Positions 30,883 through 41,085 are shown, numbered from the stretch's first letter. The stretch: 64,000 nucleotides of DNA from Dokdonella sp. (GCF_019634845.1 NZ_JAHCAQ010000003.1:1-64000); one strand, 5' to 3'. Numbers and translations: made by a program. The notes: generated by a model not told the origin, from the letters alone.

Positions 30883-31479
30883 ATGGAAAAGAACCGCGCC
30901 GAGGCGTTTTCCGATGGCGTGATCGCCGTGATCATCACGATCATGGTGCTCGAGCTCAAGGTGCCGCACACGCCGGACTGGGCGGGCCTGCTCGCCAACG
31001 CGCACGCGTTCCTGAGCTACGTGCTCAGCTTCGTCTACGTGGGCCTGTACTGGAACAACCACCATCACCTGTTCGCCTCGTGCAAGCATGTCGACGGCAA
31101 GGTGATGTGGGCCAACCTCCATTTCCTGTTCTGGCTGTCGCTGTTTCCATTCACGACCTCGTGGCTCAACGAGGCCACGCCGCGGCCCGCTGCGCTGCCG
31201 ACCGCGGCCTACGGTTTCGTGCTGCTGATGACCGCGTTGGCGTGGTTGCCGCTCGGGCGCGCCCTCATCACCTGCAATGGCGGGGCGCAAGGGCCGCTCT
31301 CACGCGCGATCGGCGGCGGCCGCATGGATCGCAAGGCCGTGCTGTCGGCCGCGCTGTATCTGGTTGCGCTTGCATGCGCGCCGTTCGTACCCATTGTGTC
31401 CTGCGTGATCTACGCGGCGGTTGCGTTGCTGTGGATCGTTCCTGATCGTCGCATCGAACGCGAATTGACCGACCGATGA
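30883..31479 (+). CDS. TMEM175/DUF1211-family potassium channel-like membrane protein
   Basis: A 198-residue membrane protein with about six hydrophobic segments. Helix 1 carries the family hallmark: [20 protein letters not shown] (the FSDG motif). Others are around [35 protein letters not shown] and [11 protein letters not shown]. Bacterial TMEM175 proteins form tetrameric K+ channels. It starts 90 bp after dnaK and its stop overlaps the dnaJ start codon (ATGA), so it is translationally coupled into the chaperone operon. I do not know this gene from that position in classical heat-shock operons. Confidence 0.85.
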   Translation: MEKNRAEAFSDGVIAVIITIMVLELKVPHTPDWAGLLANAHAFLSYVLSFVYVGLYWNNHHHLFASCKHVDGKVMWANLHFLFWLSLFPFTTSWLNEATPRPAALPTAAYGFVLLMTALAWLPLGRALITCNGGAQGPLSRAIGGGRMDRKAVLSAALYLVALACAPFVPIVSCVIYAAVALLWIVPDRRIERELTDR

Positions 31480-32597
31480 AGAAAACCTGTTACTACGAAG
31501 TGCTCGGCGTCGCCCGGAGCGCAGGCGATGACGAGCTCAAGAAGTCGTTCCGCCGGCTGGCGATGAAATACCACCCGGACCGGTGCCCGGACGATCCCAA
31601 GGCGCAGGACAAGTTCAAGGAGGCCAAGGAGGCCTACGAGGTGCTCGCCGACCCGCAGAAGCGCGCGCTGTACGACCAGCATGGCCATGCCGCCTTCGAG
31701 CACGGCATGGGCGGTGGTCGCGGCGGTTTCAATGGCGATGTCGGCGACATTTTCGGTGACATCTTCTCCGACATCTTCGGCATGGGCGGCGGTCGCGGCC
31801 GCGCGCGGCGCGGCTCCGACCTGCGCTACCTGCTCGAGCTCGACCTCGAAGAAGCCGTGTTCGGCATCGACAGGACCATCGACGTGCCCACGCTGGTGGA
31901 GTGCGCGACCTGCCACGGCGCCGGCTCGGCCGACGGCAAGACCTCGACCTGCGCGACCTGCCAGGGCCATGGTCGCGTGCGCATGCAGAACGGCATCTTC
32001 TCGATCCAGCAGGCGTGCCCGCATTGCGGCGGCGCCGGCAAGGTGGTGAAGAATCCGTGCCGCGACTGCCATGGCGAAGGCCGCGTGCGCGACGAACGCA
32101 CGCTGGCGGTGAAGATCCCGGCCGGCGTCGACAACGGCGATCGCATTCGCTTGGCGGGGCAGGGCGAGGCCGGACCGGCCGGCACCGTGCCGGGCGACCT
32201 CTACGTGGAGGTGCGTGTGCGCGAGCACCCGATCTTCCAGCGCGACGGCGACGACCTGCATTGCGAGATCCCGCTGCGCTTCGGCCAGGCTGCGCTCGGC
32301 GCCACGCTCAAGGTGCCGACGCTCGATGGCGAGGCCGAACTGGCGATCCCGTCCGAAACCCAGACCGGCAAGCTGTTCCGCCTGCGCGGCAAGGGCGTCA
32401 AGTCGGTGCGCAGCGGTCGCGCCGGCGACCTCATCTGCCGCGCCGTGGTCGAAACGCCGGTGCGGCTCACCGCCGAGCAGCGCGAACTGTTGCAGCAGTT
32501 CGAGGCGACCTTCGGCGACGATGCGGCCGCCCATTCGCCGCGCGACAGCAGTTGGCTCGATGGTGTCAAGCGCTTCTGGGATCGCGTGACCTCGTAA
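31476..32597 (+). CDS. dnaJ: Chaperone DnaJ (Hsp40)
   Basis: A 373-residue type I J-protein. The J domain has the HPD motif at 33-35 and is followed by a Gly/Phe-rich segment (about 70-110). Four zinc-finger CxxCxGxG repeats follow ([32 protein letters not shown]), then the C-terminal substrate domains. It stimulates DnaK ATPase. The ATG overlaps the TMEM175-like stop codon. Confidence 0.97.
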   Translation: MKKTCYYEVLGVARSAGDDELKKSFRRLAMKYHPDRCPDDPKAQDKFKEAKEAYEVLADPQKRALYDQHGHAAFEHGMGGGRGGFNGDVGDIFGDIFSDIFGMGGGRGRARRGSDLRYLLELDLEEAVFGIDRTIDVPTLVECATCHGAGSADGKTSTCATCQGHGRVRMQNGIFSIQQACPHCGGAGKVVKNPCRDCHGEGRVRDERTLAVKIPAGVDNGDRIRLAGQGEAGPAGTVPGDLYVEVRVREHPIFQRDGDDLHCEIPLRFGQAALGATLKVPTLDGEAELAIPSETQTGKLFRLRGKGVKSVRSGRAGDLICRAVVETPVRLTAEQRELLQQFEATFGDDAAAHSPRDSSWLDGVKRFWDRVTS

Positions 32598-32655
32598 GCC
32601 CGGCGTGGCGGCATTCGTCCGCGCCGCATCTGGGCTACCATCGCGCTCCGATTCC

Positions 32656-33471
32656 ATGGAGCGCGCGATGCCAGCATCGATTCCCGTGGTCGTCCACGGC
32701 GCCAGCGGCCGCATGGGGCAGCAACTGCTGCGGATGCTTGCGCACAGCCCGGGCCTGCAGCTCGCCGCCGCACTGGTGCGCAGCGAGTCGGCCGTCTGCG
32801 GTGCATGCGTGGATCCATTGCGACCCGACGGCCTGCGCTACACGAGCGCGCTGACGGCGGCCGTCGCTGGCGGCGTCATGGTCGACTTCAGCAGCGCCGC
32901 CGCCTTCGACGCAGCACTTGCCCTCGCGCGCGAACGCGGACTCGGCTTCGTGAGCGGCACCACGGGACTCGATGCGCGCCAGCGCCAGGCCTTGCAGCAG
33001 GCCAGCGGCGAGATCGCCGTGCTGTGGAGCGCCAACTTCAGCATCGGCATCGCCGTGTTGACGCGACTGGTGCGCGAAGCGGCGCGCACGCTGCAGGGAT
33101 GGGACTGCGAGATCATCGAGGCGCATCATGGCCGCAAGCTCGATGCGCCATCGGGTACCGCCCTCGCGCTCGGGCGTGCCGTGGCCGCCGCGCGCGGCCA
33201 GGATTTCGACACGGTCGCGGCGATCGCGCGCAGCGGCAGCCAGGCGCCGCGGCAGGCGGGCCAGATCGGCTTTGCCGCGCTGCGTGCCGGCGACATCGTG
33301 GGCGAGCACGAAGTCTGGCTGGCGACCGCAGGCGAGCGGCTCGAGCTGGTCCATCGCGCCAGCGATCGCAGCCTGTTCGCGCGCGGCGCACTGACCGCCG
33401 CGCGTTGGCTCGCGGCGCGTCCGGCCGGTTGCTATGACTTCGGTGCGGTGGTGGCCGATCCGGGGGCCTGA
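32656..33471 (+). CDS. dapB: 4-hydroxy-tetrahydrodipicolinate reductase
   Basis: A 271-residue NAD(P)H-dependent reductase of the diaminopimelate/lysine pathway. The Rossmann start is VVVHGASGRMGQQLLRML; the substrate-binding signature is EAHHGRKLDAPSGTALALG; NFSIGIAVLTRLVREAA and GEHEVWLATAGERLELVHRA follow. Starts at 32656 and 32668 are both possible (MERAM/MPASI). In Xanthomonads dapB often precedes carAB; here it is followed by a convergent porin gene. Confidence 0.94.
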   Translation: MERAMPASIPVVVHGASGRMGQQLLRMLAHSPGLQLAAALVRSESAVCGACVDPLRPDGLRYTSALTAAVAGGVMVDFSSAAAFDAALALARERGLGFVSGTTGLDARQRQALQQASGEIAVLWSANFSIGIAVLTRLVREAARTLQGWDCEIIEAHHGRKLDAPSGTALALGRAVAAARGQDFDTVAAIARSGSQAPRQAGQIGFAALRAGDIVGEHEVWLATAGERLELVHRASDRSLFARGALTAARWLAARPAGCYDFGAVVADPGA

Positions 33472-33638
33472 ACCGGCATGGCCCCGACCGGCGCCTGCAG
33501 CTGCCCGCGCCGGAAGCCGGCGATGGCCGTCCAGGTCGTGCCGAGGCGGTCGATCCCGCCATGCCGTGGCGTTCCCCGGCGAAGGACAGCATCAGCGGCG
33601 GCGGTCGCCCACGCCTGCACGGGAATCGCTGCCCATCA

Positions 33639-34907
33639 TCAGAACTGCAGCTGCAGGCGCGCCGCGATTACCGTGGGGTCAAGCACGACGGACTGTTCGC
33701 CCGCGCCGCCCGGCTGTCTTCGGCTGTGTACGCGGATGTAGTTGGCTTGCAATTTCAGGTGCTGGCCGATGTACCAGTTGGCGCCGATCGTCCAGTCGCC
33801 TTGGGTGCCGCCGTGGACCGGACCGTCGTCGAGGTCGAGGCGGCTGTAGCGCAACGCGACTTCGAACGCGCCAATGTCGCGCAGCGGTCGCACGTTGCCG
33901 ATCGTACCCTTGCCATAGGGGCGGCTTTCGCCGGTCAGCACCCAGGAGCCTTGCACGTAGTAGCCCGCGCCGTCGAACGCGGGCCTGCCCCGCGGGCTGG
34001 CACTCATCCGCAGGTACTCGCCCTGCAGCAGCAACGGACCGTCGATGTAGGCCGCCTCGAGGCCAAGGCGCTTGATCGGACCGGGGAAGGCGAGGCTGCC
34101 GGTGTCGACCAGGCGCGTGGTGATGAGACCCGCCTCGGGCTTGGCGCGAAAGCGCGCGGCGGGATTGGCGACAACGCCACGGCCGTCGGTCACTGCGTCG
34201 CGATCTTCGCTCGAATAAGCCAGCCCCAGATGCAGCACCGTGGCGCGCTCGCGCGGCTTCGCGCCGGGCTCGCGCCTGATTGGTGTCCACACGATGCGCG
34301 CGGCCGGTCCGTTGCCATCGTTGTCGCCGCCCAGATCGCCGCCGTGGAAATAAGCGAGCTGGAACAGCCAATGCGGCACGCCGGCATAACTCCAGTCGGC
34401 GCCGATACGGCGACCCATGTTGGCCGCCTGCACGGGCAGTGCGCGCTCCAGGAAGGTCGTCGCGCCCGAGCTGATCGTTTCTTCCCAACCAACCGGCGTC
34501 TTGAACTGGCCGATGCGAAAGTCGCCGAGCCGCTTGCTGCTGTAGCGCACGAAATTGTCGAGCCACTGGCCATGCACGCCGGCGCCCGAGGGCGTGGTCT
34601 TGAAGCCGCTGACGGTGAAGTCGTAGCCGATGCTGAGATCCCAGCCGTCCGGCAGTCGGGCATTGAAGCTGAACTCCTTGCGCCGCCACGCATTGGCGTC
34701 GGCGAGCAACGGCGCGCCGGTCGACGGGTGGGTGGTGGCGCCGGAAAATCCGTTGTAGTCGTACTGGTAGAGGCCCTTGAAGGCGAACTCGTAGCCCTCG
34801 GCCGGTTTCCATCGCGTGGGCCAGTCGCCGAGCAGGCTGGCAGCGGGCAGGGAGGCGGTATGCAGCGCGAGCAGCAGGCTCGCGCTCAACAGTCGTCGTG
34901 CAGTCAT
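33639..34907 (-). CDS. Phosphate-selective porin (OprO/OprP family)
   Basis: A 422-residue outer-membrane porin. A signal peptide (MTARRLLSASLLLALHTASL) is followed by alternating beta-strands typical of the O/P porin family (LPDGWDLSIGYDFTVSG, FRIGQFKTPVGWEE, ALRYSRLDLDDG, TIGANWYIGQHLKLQANYIR) and a terminal aromatic (ARLQLQF). It probably takes up phosphate or other anions. The ATG at 34905-34907 is chosen because it begins the signal peptide; the longer frame is not credible. It is the last gene of the metG-rnfB-nth direction, 113 bp after nth. Confidence 0.9.
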   Translation of the reverse strand: MTARRLLSASLLLALHTASLPAASLLGDWPTRWKPAEGYEFAFKGLYQYDYNGFSGATTHPSTGAPLLADANAWRRKEFSFNARLPDGWDLSIGYDFTVSGFKTTPSGAGVHGQWLDNFVRYSSKRLGDFRIGQFKTPVGWEETISSGATTFLERALPVQAANMGRRIGADWSYAGVPHWLFQLAYFHGGDLGGDNDGNGPAARIVWTPIRREPGAKPRERATVLHLGLAYSSEDRDAVTDGRGVVANPAARFRAKPEAGLITTRLVDTGSLAFPGPIKRLGLEAAYIDGPLLLQGEYLRMSASPRGRPAFDGAGYYVQGSWVLTGESRPYGKGTIGNVRPLRDIGAFEVALRYSRLDLDDGPVHGGTQGDWTIGANWYIGQHLKLQANYIRVHSRRQPGGAGEQSVVLDPTVIAARLQLQF

Positions 34908-35020
34908 GGCAGGCAGGTCGCTATGCAGGAAAGGGCAATGCCTGCCAGCGTGCCGCTGCCTCGTTGCAGCCGGGTGACGGCTCGGTGTCGGCCGCGTGTC
35001 GGCACGCTCGCCCAACAAGC

Positions 35021-35686
35021 TCACTCGGCCGGCGTCTTGTGCGGATACGCGCACAGATCGCTGATCACGCAATGCGGGCAGTCGGGCTTGCGGGCCTTGC
35101 ATACGTAGCGGCCGTGCAGGATGAGCCAGTGGTGGGCGTCCTTCAGGTACTCCTGCGGCACCACCTGCATGAGCCGGTCCTCGACTTCGCGCACCGTCCT
35201 GCCCGGTGCCAGGCCGGTGCGGTTGGCAACGCGGAAGATGTGGGTGTCGACCGCGATCGTGGGCTCGCCGAAGGCGGTGTTGAGCACGACGTTGGCGGTC
35301 TTGCGGCCGACGCCGGGCAGCGCTTCCAGCGCTTCGCGCGAACGCGGCACGACGCCGTCGTACTGGTCGACCAGCATGCGGCAGGTGGCGATGATGTGAC
35401 TGGCCTTGGCATTGAACAGGCCGATCGTGCTGATGTGGCGCTTGAGTTCCTCCTCGCCGAGCCTGAGCATGGCTTGCGGCGTATTGGCCAGCGCGAACAG
35501 CTTGCGGGTGGCCTTGTTGACGCCGACGTCGGTCGCCTGCGCCGACAGGATGACCGCCACCAGCAGTTCGAACGGCGTCGTGTACAGCAGCTCGGTCGTG
35601 GGCCGTGGGTTGAGCTCGTGCAGGCGCCGGAACAGCTCGCTGACCTGCCTGGCTGGCATGCGGCGTGGCGGTTTCGGCTTCGACAT
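35021..35686 (-). CDS. nth: Endonuclease III
   Basis: A 221-residue DNA glycosylase/AP lyase for oxidised pyrimidines. The helix-hairpin-helix EALPGVGRKTANVVLNTAFG carries the catalytic Lys, and VDTHIFRVANRTGL carries the catalytic Asp. The Fe-S cluster loop is C-X6-C-X2-C-X5-C (CKARKPDCPHCVISDLC). The ATG at 35684-35686 gives the family length. It starts 20 bp after rnfB, an order common in this group. Confidence 0.96.
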   Translation of the reverse strand: MSKPKPPRRMPARQVSELFRRLHELNPRPTTELLYTTPFELLVAVILSAQATDVGVNKATRKLFALANTPQAMLRLGEEELKRHISTIGLFNAKASHIIATCRMLVDQYDGVVPRSREALEALPGVGRKTANVVLNTAFGEPTIAVDTHIFRVANRTGLAPGRTVREVEDRLMQVVPQEYLKDAHHWLILHGRYVCKARKPDCPHCVISDLCAYPHKTPAE

Positions 35687-35706
35687 CGCGGTCGTGCGCC
35701 GGGCGC

Positions 35707-36411
35707 TCAGCGCGGCTTGCCGTCGGGCGCGGCGCCGCCCTGCCGGGCGGCCTTGCGGGCGCGACCGCGGGCGATCGCTTCGAGCACGGCGGCGTGGCTC
35801 AGTGGCGCCACCGGACCCGGCCCCGCGGGCGCCGGGTTGGTCGGCGCCGCTTGTGTCGGCGGTGGCCGGGCGATGCCGGCATGGGCTGGCCGCAACGATG
35901 TTTCCGCAGCGACCGCGAGCCGAAGCGTGCGTGCCTCGAAGCGCGCGCGCGCCTGCTCGGCGCGCGCCAGCAGCGCGGGGCGCGGCAATGGCGCGGCGCC
36001 AGCGTCGAGCAGGGCGATGCAGTCGACCGGACAGGCCGGCACGCACAGTTCGCAGCCGGTGCATTGATCGGCAAGCACCGTGTGCATGTGCTTGGCGCTG
36101 CCGATGATCGCGTCGACCGGACAGGCCTGGATGCACTTGGTGCAGCCGATGCAGACCTCCTCGTCGATGACCGCAAGCTGCGGTGCGCGCTCGCTGCCAC
36201 AGGCCGGATCGAGCGGCTTGGCGGCGCGGCCGAGCAGGGCGGCGAGCGCGGCGATGCCGGCACTGCCGCCCGGGGCGCAGCGGTTGATGTCGCTGCGGCC
36301 GTCAGCGACGGCCTCGGCGTACTCGCGGCAGGTCGGATAGCCGCAGCGGCCACACTGGGTCTGCGGCAGCAGCGCATCGATGCGCAGCACGAGTGGAGCG
36401 GCGACCGGCAT
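35707..36411 (-). CDS. rnfB: RnfB-like iron-sulfur electron transfer protein
   Basis: A 234-residue ferredoxin-like protein. An N-terminal 4Fe-4S motif ([21 protein letters not shown]) is followed by two ferredoxin clusters ([16 protein letters not shown] and [16 protein letters not shown]) and a low-complexity Ala/Pro-rich tail. The start reads [18 protein letters not shown], without the transmembrane anchor of full RnfB, and no other rnf genes are nearby. This solitary rnfB before nth is typical of Xanthomonadales and may supply electrons for Fe-S proteins such as Nth; that link is inference. Confidence 0.88.
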   Translation of the reverse strand: MPVAAPLVLRIDALLPQTQCGRCGYPTCREYAEAVADGRSDINRCAPGGSAGIAALAALLGRAAKPLDPACGSERAPQLAVIDEEVCIGCTKCIQACPVDAIIGSAKHMHTVLADQCTGCELCVPACPVDCIALLDAGAAPLPRPALLARAEQARARFEARTLRLAVAAETSLRPAHAGIARPPPTQAAPTNPAPAGPGPVAPLSHAAVLEAIARGRARKAARQGGAAPDGKPR

Positions 36412-36518
36412 GGCTCAACCGGCACCGACCATGGCGGGCGTCTTGCGCGATCGCGGTACGGACTTTCGCGCAGTCGCGCCCGTGGCTGGCCGGCGGACGT
36501 GGCGCATGCTCGGCATGC

Positions 36519-38678
36519 CTATTTGACGCTCGCGCCGGGCTGCGCGCCGTCATCGGCGGCGAGCAGGAACAGGTCGCTGCCGCCGCTGCCGGCCGACAGG
36601 ATCATGCCTTCGGAAATGCCGAAGCGCATCTTGCGCGGGGCGAGGTTGGCGATGAACACGACGTTGCGCCCGACCAGTCGCGCCGGCTCGGCATAGGCGG
36701 CGCGGATGCCCGAGAAGATCTGGCGCCGGCCGAGTGCGCCGGCGTCGAGTTCGAAGCGCAGCAGTTTGTCCGAACCCTCGACGAAGTCACAGGCGAGCAC
36801 CTTGCCCACGCGCAGGTCGAGCCTGGCGAAGTCGTCGATCGAGACGGTCGCAGCCGCGGCCGATGGTGCGGGGCTGGCCGGACCGGTGCCGGCGTTGCCC
36901 GCTGCGGCGGCATTGGGTGTGCCGACCTCGGGAGCGGTCGCGGCGGCGGGCTTGAGGGATTCCTTCGAGGCTTCGATCATCGTTTCGATCTTGTTGGGGT
37001 CGATGCGCACGGTGAGTGCGGAGAACTCGGCGATGCGCGTGCCGAGCGCGGGGGTGGCGGCAGCGGCAAAGCGCGACCAGTCCTCGGCGAGGAAGGCACG
37101 CGCGCGCGCGGCGATCGTCGGCACGATCGGCTCGAGCCAGATCGACAGCAGGCGGAAGCCATTCAGCGCCAGCGTGCAGGCGACGTGCAGCTCGTCGCGC
37201 CTGGCTGGGTCCTTGGCAAGCAGCCACGGTGCCTTGGCGGCGACGTAGGCATTCGCTTCGTCGGCGACTTCGACCAGCAGCCGGACCACGCCGGCGTAGT
37301 CGCAGCCATGGTAGAGCTCGGCGCAGCGCGCCAGTTTCGCCACCCAGCCGTCGTAGAGCGCGCGCTCGGCCGCTGGCAGCGTGGCGGCGAGTTGGCCGTC
37401 GAAGAACTTGTGCACGAAGCCGGCGCAGCGGCTGGCGAGGTTGACCCACTTGCCGACCAGATGCGAATTGACGCGATCCTCGAACGCCTTGAGGTCGAGG
37501 TCGAGATCGACCGGCGCCGCGGTCAGCATGGTGGCGAAGTAGTAGCGCAGGGCGTCGGGTTCGAGCCCGGCGTCGAGGTAGGTGCGCGCCATGACGAAGG
37601 TGCCGCGCGACTTCGACATCTTCTCGCCGTTGACGGTGAGGTAGCCGTTGACGTGCAGCGCATCGGGCGTGCGCAGGCCGGCGCCATGCAGCATCGCGGG
37701 CCAGAACAGGCCATGGAAATTGACGATGTCCTTGCCGAGGAAGTGGTGCATTTCGGCGCTGGCGTCGAAGGCCGGGTGCGCGGTCTGCATGAACGCATCG
37801 AACGCGGCCGGCCCGAGTCCGTTGGCCGCGCCTGCAGCGCTGGCGCAGTAGTGCTTGAAGCTGGCCAGATAGCCGATCGGGGCATCGAGCCAGACGTAGA
37901 AGAACTTGCCCGGCGCGTCGGGGATCGGAAAGCCGAAATACGGTGCGTCGCGCGAGATGTCCCAATCGCGCACGCCGCCATCGGCATCGAGCCATTCGCG
38001 CAGCTTGGCCGCGACCGAGGCATGCATGACCGGCGTGCCGCCGGTCAGCCTGCCGCCGATCCAGTCGCGCAGCAGCGCCGTGAAGTCGCCGACCTTGAAG
38101 AAATAATGTTCCGACTCGCGCAGCTCGGGCGTGGCGCCCGACAGCACCGAGCGCGGCTCCCTCAGCTCGGTCGGGGCGTAGGTGGCGCCGCAGACCTCGC
38201 AGTTGTCGCCATATTGGTCGGGCGTGCCGCAGTTGGGACAGATGCCCTTGACGTAGCGATCGGGCAGGAACATCTGCCGTTGCGGGTCGTAGAGCTGGCG
38301 AATCGGGCGCACCGCGATGTGGCCGGCCGCGCGCAGCCGCGAGTAGACCAATTCGGCCAGTTCACGGTTCTCGGTCGAGTGCGTCGTGTAGTAGCAGTCG
38401 TGGACGATGCCGAAGTCGCGGAAATCGCGCACGTGACCGGCGTAGATCGCCTCGATGAAGGCCTCGGGCGTGGTGCCTGCCTTCTCGGCGGCGAGCATGA
38501 TCGGCGTGCCATGCACGTCGTCGGCGGCGACGAAGTGCACGCGGTGGCCTGCCATGCGCTGCGCGCGCACCCAGATGTCGGTCTGGATGTAGCCAAGCAG
38601 GTGGCCGAAATGCAGCGGACCGTTGGCATAGGGCAGGGCGTGGGTGACGAGGATTTGTCTGGATGCCGGCGCGCTCAT
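36519..38678 (-). CDS. metG: Methionyl-tRNA synthetase
   Basis: A 719-residue class I synthetase. The HIGH-type motif lies in ALPYANGPLHFGHLLGYIQ. The zinc domain includes GICPNCGTPDQYGDNCEVCG, the KMSKS motif lies in NGEKMSKSRGTF, and the C-terminal tRNA-binding domain contains LDLRVGKVLACDFVEGSDKL. The ATG at 38676-38678 gives MSAPASRQILVTHALPYANG, the expected start. An Ala-rich linker precedes the C-terminal domain. It diverges from the mrp side of the map, as in Xanthomonads. Confidence 0.97.
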   Translation of the reverse strand: MSAPASRQILVTHALPYANGPLHFGHLLGYIQTDIWVRAQRMAGHRVHFVAADDVHGTPIMLAAEKAGTTPEAFIEAIYAGHVRDFRDFGIVHDCYYTTHSTENRELAELVYSRLRAAGHIAVRPIRQLYDPQRQMFLPDRYVKGICPNCGTPDQYGDNCEVCGATYAPTELREPRSVLSGATPELRESEHYFFKVGDFTALLRDWIGGRLTGGTPVMHASVAAKLREWLDADGGVRDWDISRDAPYFGFPIPDAPGKFFYVWLDAPIGYLASFKHYCASAAGAANGLGPAAFDAFMQTAHPAFDASAEMHHFLGKDIVNFHGLFWPAMLHGAGLRTPDALHVNGYLTVNGEKMSKSRGTFVMARTYLDAGLEPDALRYYFATMLTAAPVDLDLDLKAFEDRVNSHLVGKWVNLASRCAGFVHKFFDGQLAATLPAAERALYDGWVAKLARCAELYHGCDYAGVVRLLVEVADEANAYVAAKAPWLLAKDPARRDELHVACTLALNGFRLLSIWLEPIVPTIAARARAFLAEDWSRFAAAATPALGTRIAEFSALTVRIDPNKIETMIEASKESLKPAAATAPEVGTPNAAAAGNAGTGPASPAPSAAAATVSIDDFARLDLRVGKVLACDFVEGSDKLLRFELDAGALGRRQIFSGIRAAYAEPARLVGRNVVFIANLAPRKMRFGISEGMILSAGSGGSDLFLLAADDGAQPGASVK

Positions 38679-38801
38679 GCGTCGAGGATTCCGCGTGCGT
38701 TGCTGCAAAGCGCAAATTATGACACGCCCACGCGACGACGGCCCCCGGCGCGTGGGCACGGGAGCCGTCGCAAAACGGTCAGTGGCGGTTGGCGCAGCCG
38801 A

Positions 38802-39248
38802 TCAGGGCGACTTGCGCTCCCAGGTCTGGGTGCGGCCCAGCAGCGAGAAGCCGATGTAACCGCGCACGTCGAGCTTGTTGCCGCCGTCGGCCGGCGTCAG
38901 GGTGACCTTGTAGATCTTGCCGGTCTTGGGATCGAGGATGCGCCCGCCGCTCCAGCTGGCGCCGTCGCGGGTGACGTCCCAGAGGATCGTCATGCCTTCC
39001 ACCGGCTGATCCTTGCGCTCGCCGGTGCAGTTCTTGCACAGCGGATGCGGGCCGTCATCGGACTGCAGCACTTCGAGCACCTTGCCCTGCAGCTTGCCGC
39101 CATCGTCGGTGATCTGGACGATCGACTTGGGCTTGCCCGTGCTGTCGTCGATCGTGGTCCAGGTGCCGACCGGCGTGAGCTCGGCGGCGAATGCGGGCAC
39201 CACGAAGGCAAGGGCCAGGGCAAGCACAGCGCAATTGCGGTACGACAT
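38802..39248 (-). CDS. Secreted DUF2147-family protein
   Basis: A 148-residue periplasmic protein. The signal peptide MSYRNCAVLALALAFVVPAF ends in AFA-A; the mature part reads TPVGTWTTIDDSTGKPKSIV, GKLQGKVLEVLQ, CKNCTGERKDQPVEGMTILW and GYIGFSLLGRTQTWERK, the pattern of DUF2147 lipocalin-like proteins. The CKNC pair might bind metal or form a disulfide. Function unknown. Confidence 0.85.
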   Translation of the reverse strand: MSYRNCAVLALALAFVVPAFAAELTPVGTWTTIDDSTGKPKSIVQITDDGGKLQGKVLEVLQSDDGPHPLCKNCTGERKDQPVEGMTILWDVTRDGASWSGGRILDPKTGKIYKVTLTPADGGNKLDVRGYIGFSLLGRTQTWERKSP

Positions 39249-39372
39249 GTTGCGAACTCCGTACGGATTGGAATGGTTAGCCTTGCCGAGCCGGCCGCGT
39301 GAGGTCAAGCGGCGGCGCGACATCGACGCCCGCTGCTATCATGGCGCTCTCGCAGGTTCCCCCGTCCGCCCC

Positions 39373-40464
39373 ATGACAGACTCGCTCGAACAGCGCGTGC
39401 GGCAATTGCTTGCCGGCATCGTCGATCCGCACTCCGGCAGCGATCTCGTTGCCGCCGGCGCGGTGCGTGGCGTGGGCGTGGCTGGCCGCGACGTCGCGGT
39501 CGACCTGTTGCTGGCGTATCCCGCGCTGGGCGCGCGCGAGGCGCTCACCGCGCGCGTCAAGCAGGCGCTTGAGGCCGACCCGGCGATCGATCACGCCGCG
39601 GTCGGCATCGAATGGCGCGTCGCCGCCCACGAAGTGCAGAAGGGACTGGGGCCGCTGCCCGGCGTCAAGAATGTCATCGCGGTGGCCTCGGGCAAGGGCG
39701 GCGTGGGCAAGTCCACCGTCGCCGCCAACCTGGCCCTGGCGCTGCAGGCCGAAGGCGCCACGGTCGGCGTGCTCGACGCCGACATCTACGGGCCCAGCCA
39801 GGTGCTCATGCTCGGTCTGAACGGCAAGCCCGAGAGCCGCGACGGCAAGCGCATCGAACCCAAGATGGGCCACGGTCTGCAGGTCATGTCGATCGGTCTC
39901 ATGGTCGAGGACGACACCGCCATGGTCTGGCGCGGACCGATGGCGACCCAGGCGCTGACGCAGATGCTCGGCCAGACCAATTGGCGCGAGCTCGACTACC
40001 TCGTCATCGACCTGCCGCCCGGCACCGGCGACATCCAGCTCACGCTGTGCCAGAAGATTCCGGTCTCGGGCGCCATCATCGTGACCACGCCGCAGGACCT
40101 CGCGCTGCTCGACGCGCGCAAGGCGCTGCGCATGTTCGACAAGGTCAATGTGCCGGTGCTCGGTGTCGTCGAGAACATGGCCACCCACGTCTGCTCGAAG
40201 TGCGGCCACGAGGAACACATCTTCGGCGAAGGCGGCGGCGCGCTGATGGCGGCGCAGTACGACGTGCCGCTGTTGGGCAGCCTGCCGCTCGACATCCGCA
40301 TCCGCGAGCAGGCCGATGGCGGCACGCCAACGGTGGCTGCATTGCCCGACTGCGACCTGACCGCGCGCTATCGCGCCATCGCGCGCAACGCAGCAGCACG
40401 GCTGGGCCTGCGCGCACGCAACCAGGCCGGCGCGATCCCGCGCGTGGTGGTCAAGGACGACTGA
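39373..40464 (+). CDS. mrp: Iron-sulfur cluster carrier protein Mrp/ApbC
   Basis: A 363-residue P-loop ATPase. The N-terminal MIP18-like domain (about 1-85) is followed by the deviant Walker A SGKGGVGKSTVAANLALAL, then VLDADIYGPSQ, IDLPPGTGDIQLTL, and the Fe-S-binding CSKCGHEEHIFGEGGG (the CxxC pair). It transfers Fe-S clusters to apo-proteins. The ATG at 39373 begins the family text. It is followed 54 bp later by dcd. Confidence 0.95.
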   Translation: MTDSLEQRVRQLLAGIVDPHSGSDLVAAGAVRGVGVAGRDVAVDLLLAYPALGAREALTARVKQALEADPAIDHAAVGIEWRVAAHEVQKGLGPLPGVKNVIAVASGKGGVGKSTVAANLALALQAEGATVGVLDADIYGPSQVLMLGLNGKPESRDGKRIEPKMGHGLQVMSIGLMVEDDTAMVWRGPMATQALTQMLGQTNWRELDYLVIDLPPGTGDIQLTLCQKIPVSGAIIVTTPQDLALLDARKALRMFDKVNVPVLGVVENMATHVCSKCGHEEHIFGEGGGALMAAQYDVPLLGSLPLDIRIREQADGGTPTVAALPDCDLTARYRAIARNAAARLGLRARNQAGAIPRVVVKDD

Positions 40465-40518
40465 CGCCCGGTGCGCCTGCAACCGACTTCCCGATTTCCC
40501 CACTCAGTTCCCGCACCC

Positions 40519-41085
40519 ATGTCCATCAAGAGCGACAAATGGATCCGCCGCATGGCGCAGCAGCAGCGCATGATCGAGCCGTTCGAGCCTGCCCAGGTCA
40601 AGCGCAGCGGCGAGCGGCGCCTGATTTCCTATGGCACCTCCAGCTACGGTTACGACGTGCGCTGCGCCAACGAGTTCAAGGTGTTCACCAACATCAACTC
40701 GACGATCGTCGACCCCAAGTCCTTCGATGCACGCAGCTTCGTCGACGTGGTGGCCGACGAATGCATCATTCCGCCCAATTCGTTCGCGCTGGCGCGCACG
40801 GTCGAGTACTTCCGCATCCCGCGCAAGGTGCTGACGGTGTGCCTTGGCAAGAGCACATATGCGCGCTGCGGCATCATCGTCAACGTGACCCCGCTGGAGC
40901 CCGAATGGGAGGGCCACGTGACGCTGGAGTTTTCCAATACCACGCCGTTACCGGCGCGCATCTACGCCAATGAAGGCGTGGCGCAGATGCTGTTTTTCGA
41001 ATCCGACGAGGAATGCGAGACCAGCTACAAGGACCGCGGCGGCAAGTACATGGGCCAGACCGGCGTGACGCTGCCCAATGCGTGA
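40519..41085 (+). CDS. dcd: dCTP deaminase
   Basis: A 188-residue enzyme converting dCTP to dUTP for thymidylate synthesis. Typical text includes [60 protein letters not shown] and [20 protein letters not shown] (the catalytic Glu lies in PLEPEWEG). Length and start are typical. It follows mrp on the same strand. Confidence 0.97.
   Translation: MSIKSDKWIRRMAQQQRMIEPFEPAQVKRSGERRLISYGTSSYGYDVRCANEFKVFTNINSTIVDPKSFDARSFVDVVADECIIPPNSFALARTVEYFRIPRKVLTVCLGKSTYARCGIIVNVTPLEPEWEGHVTLEFSNTTPLPARIYANEGVAQMLFFESDEECETSYKDRGGKYMGQTGVTLPNA

Noticed and set aside
28858..31290. An 810-codon minus-strand open frame
   Set aside because: Antisense to dnaK and the TMEM175-like gene; no motif or start signal.
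36393..39302. A 969-codon plus-strand open frame
   Set aside because: Antisense to metG and the DUF2147 gene, rich in Arg/Gly/Ala with no family likeness.
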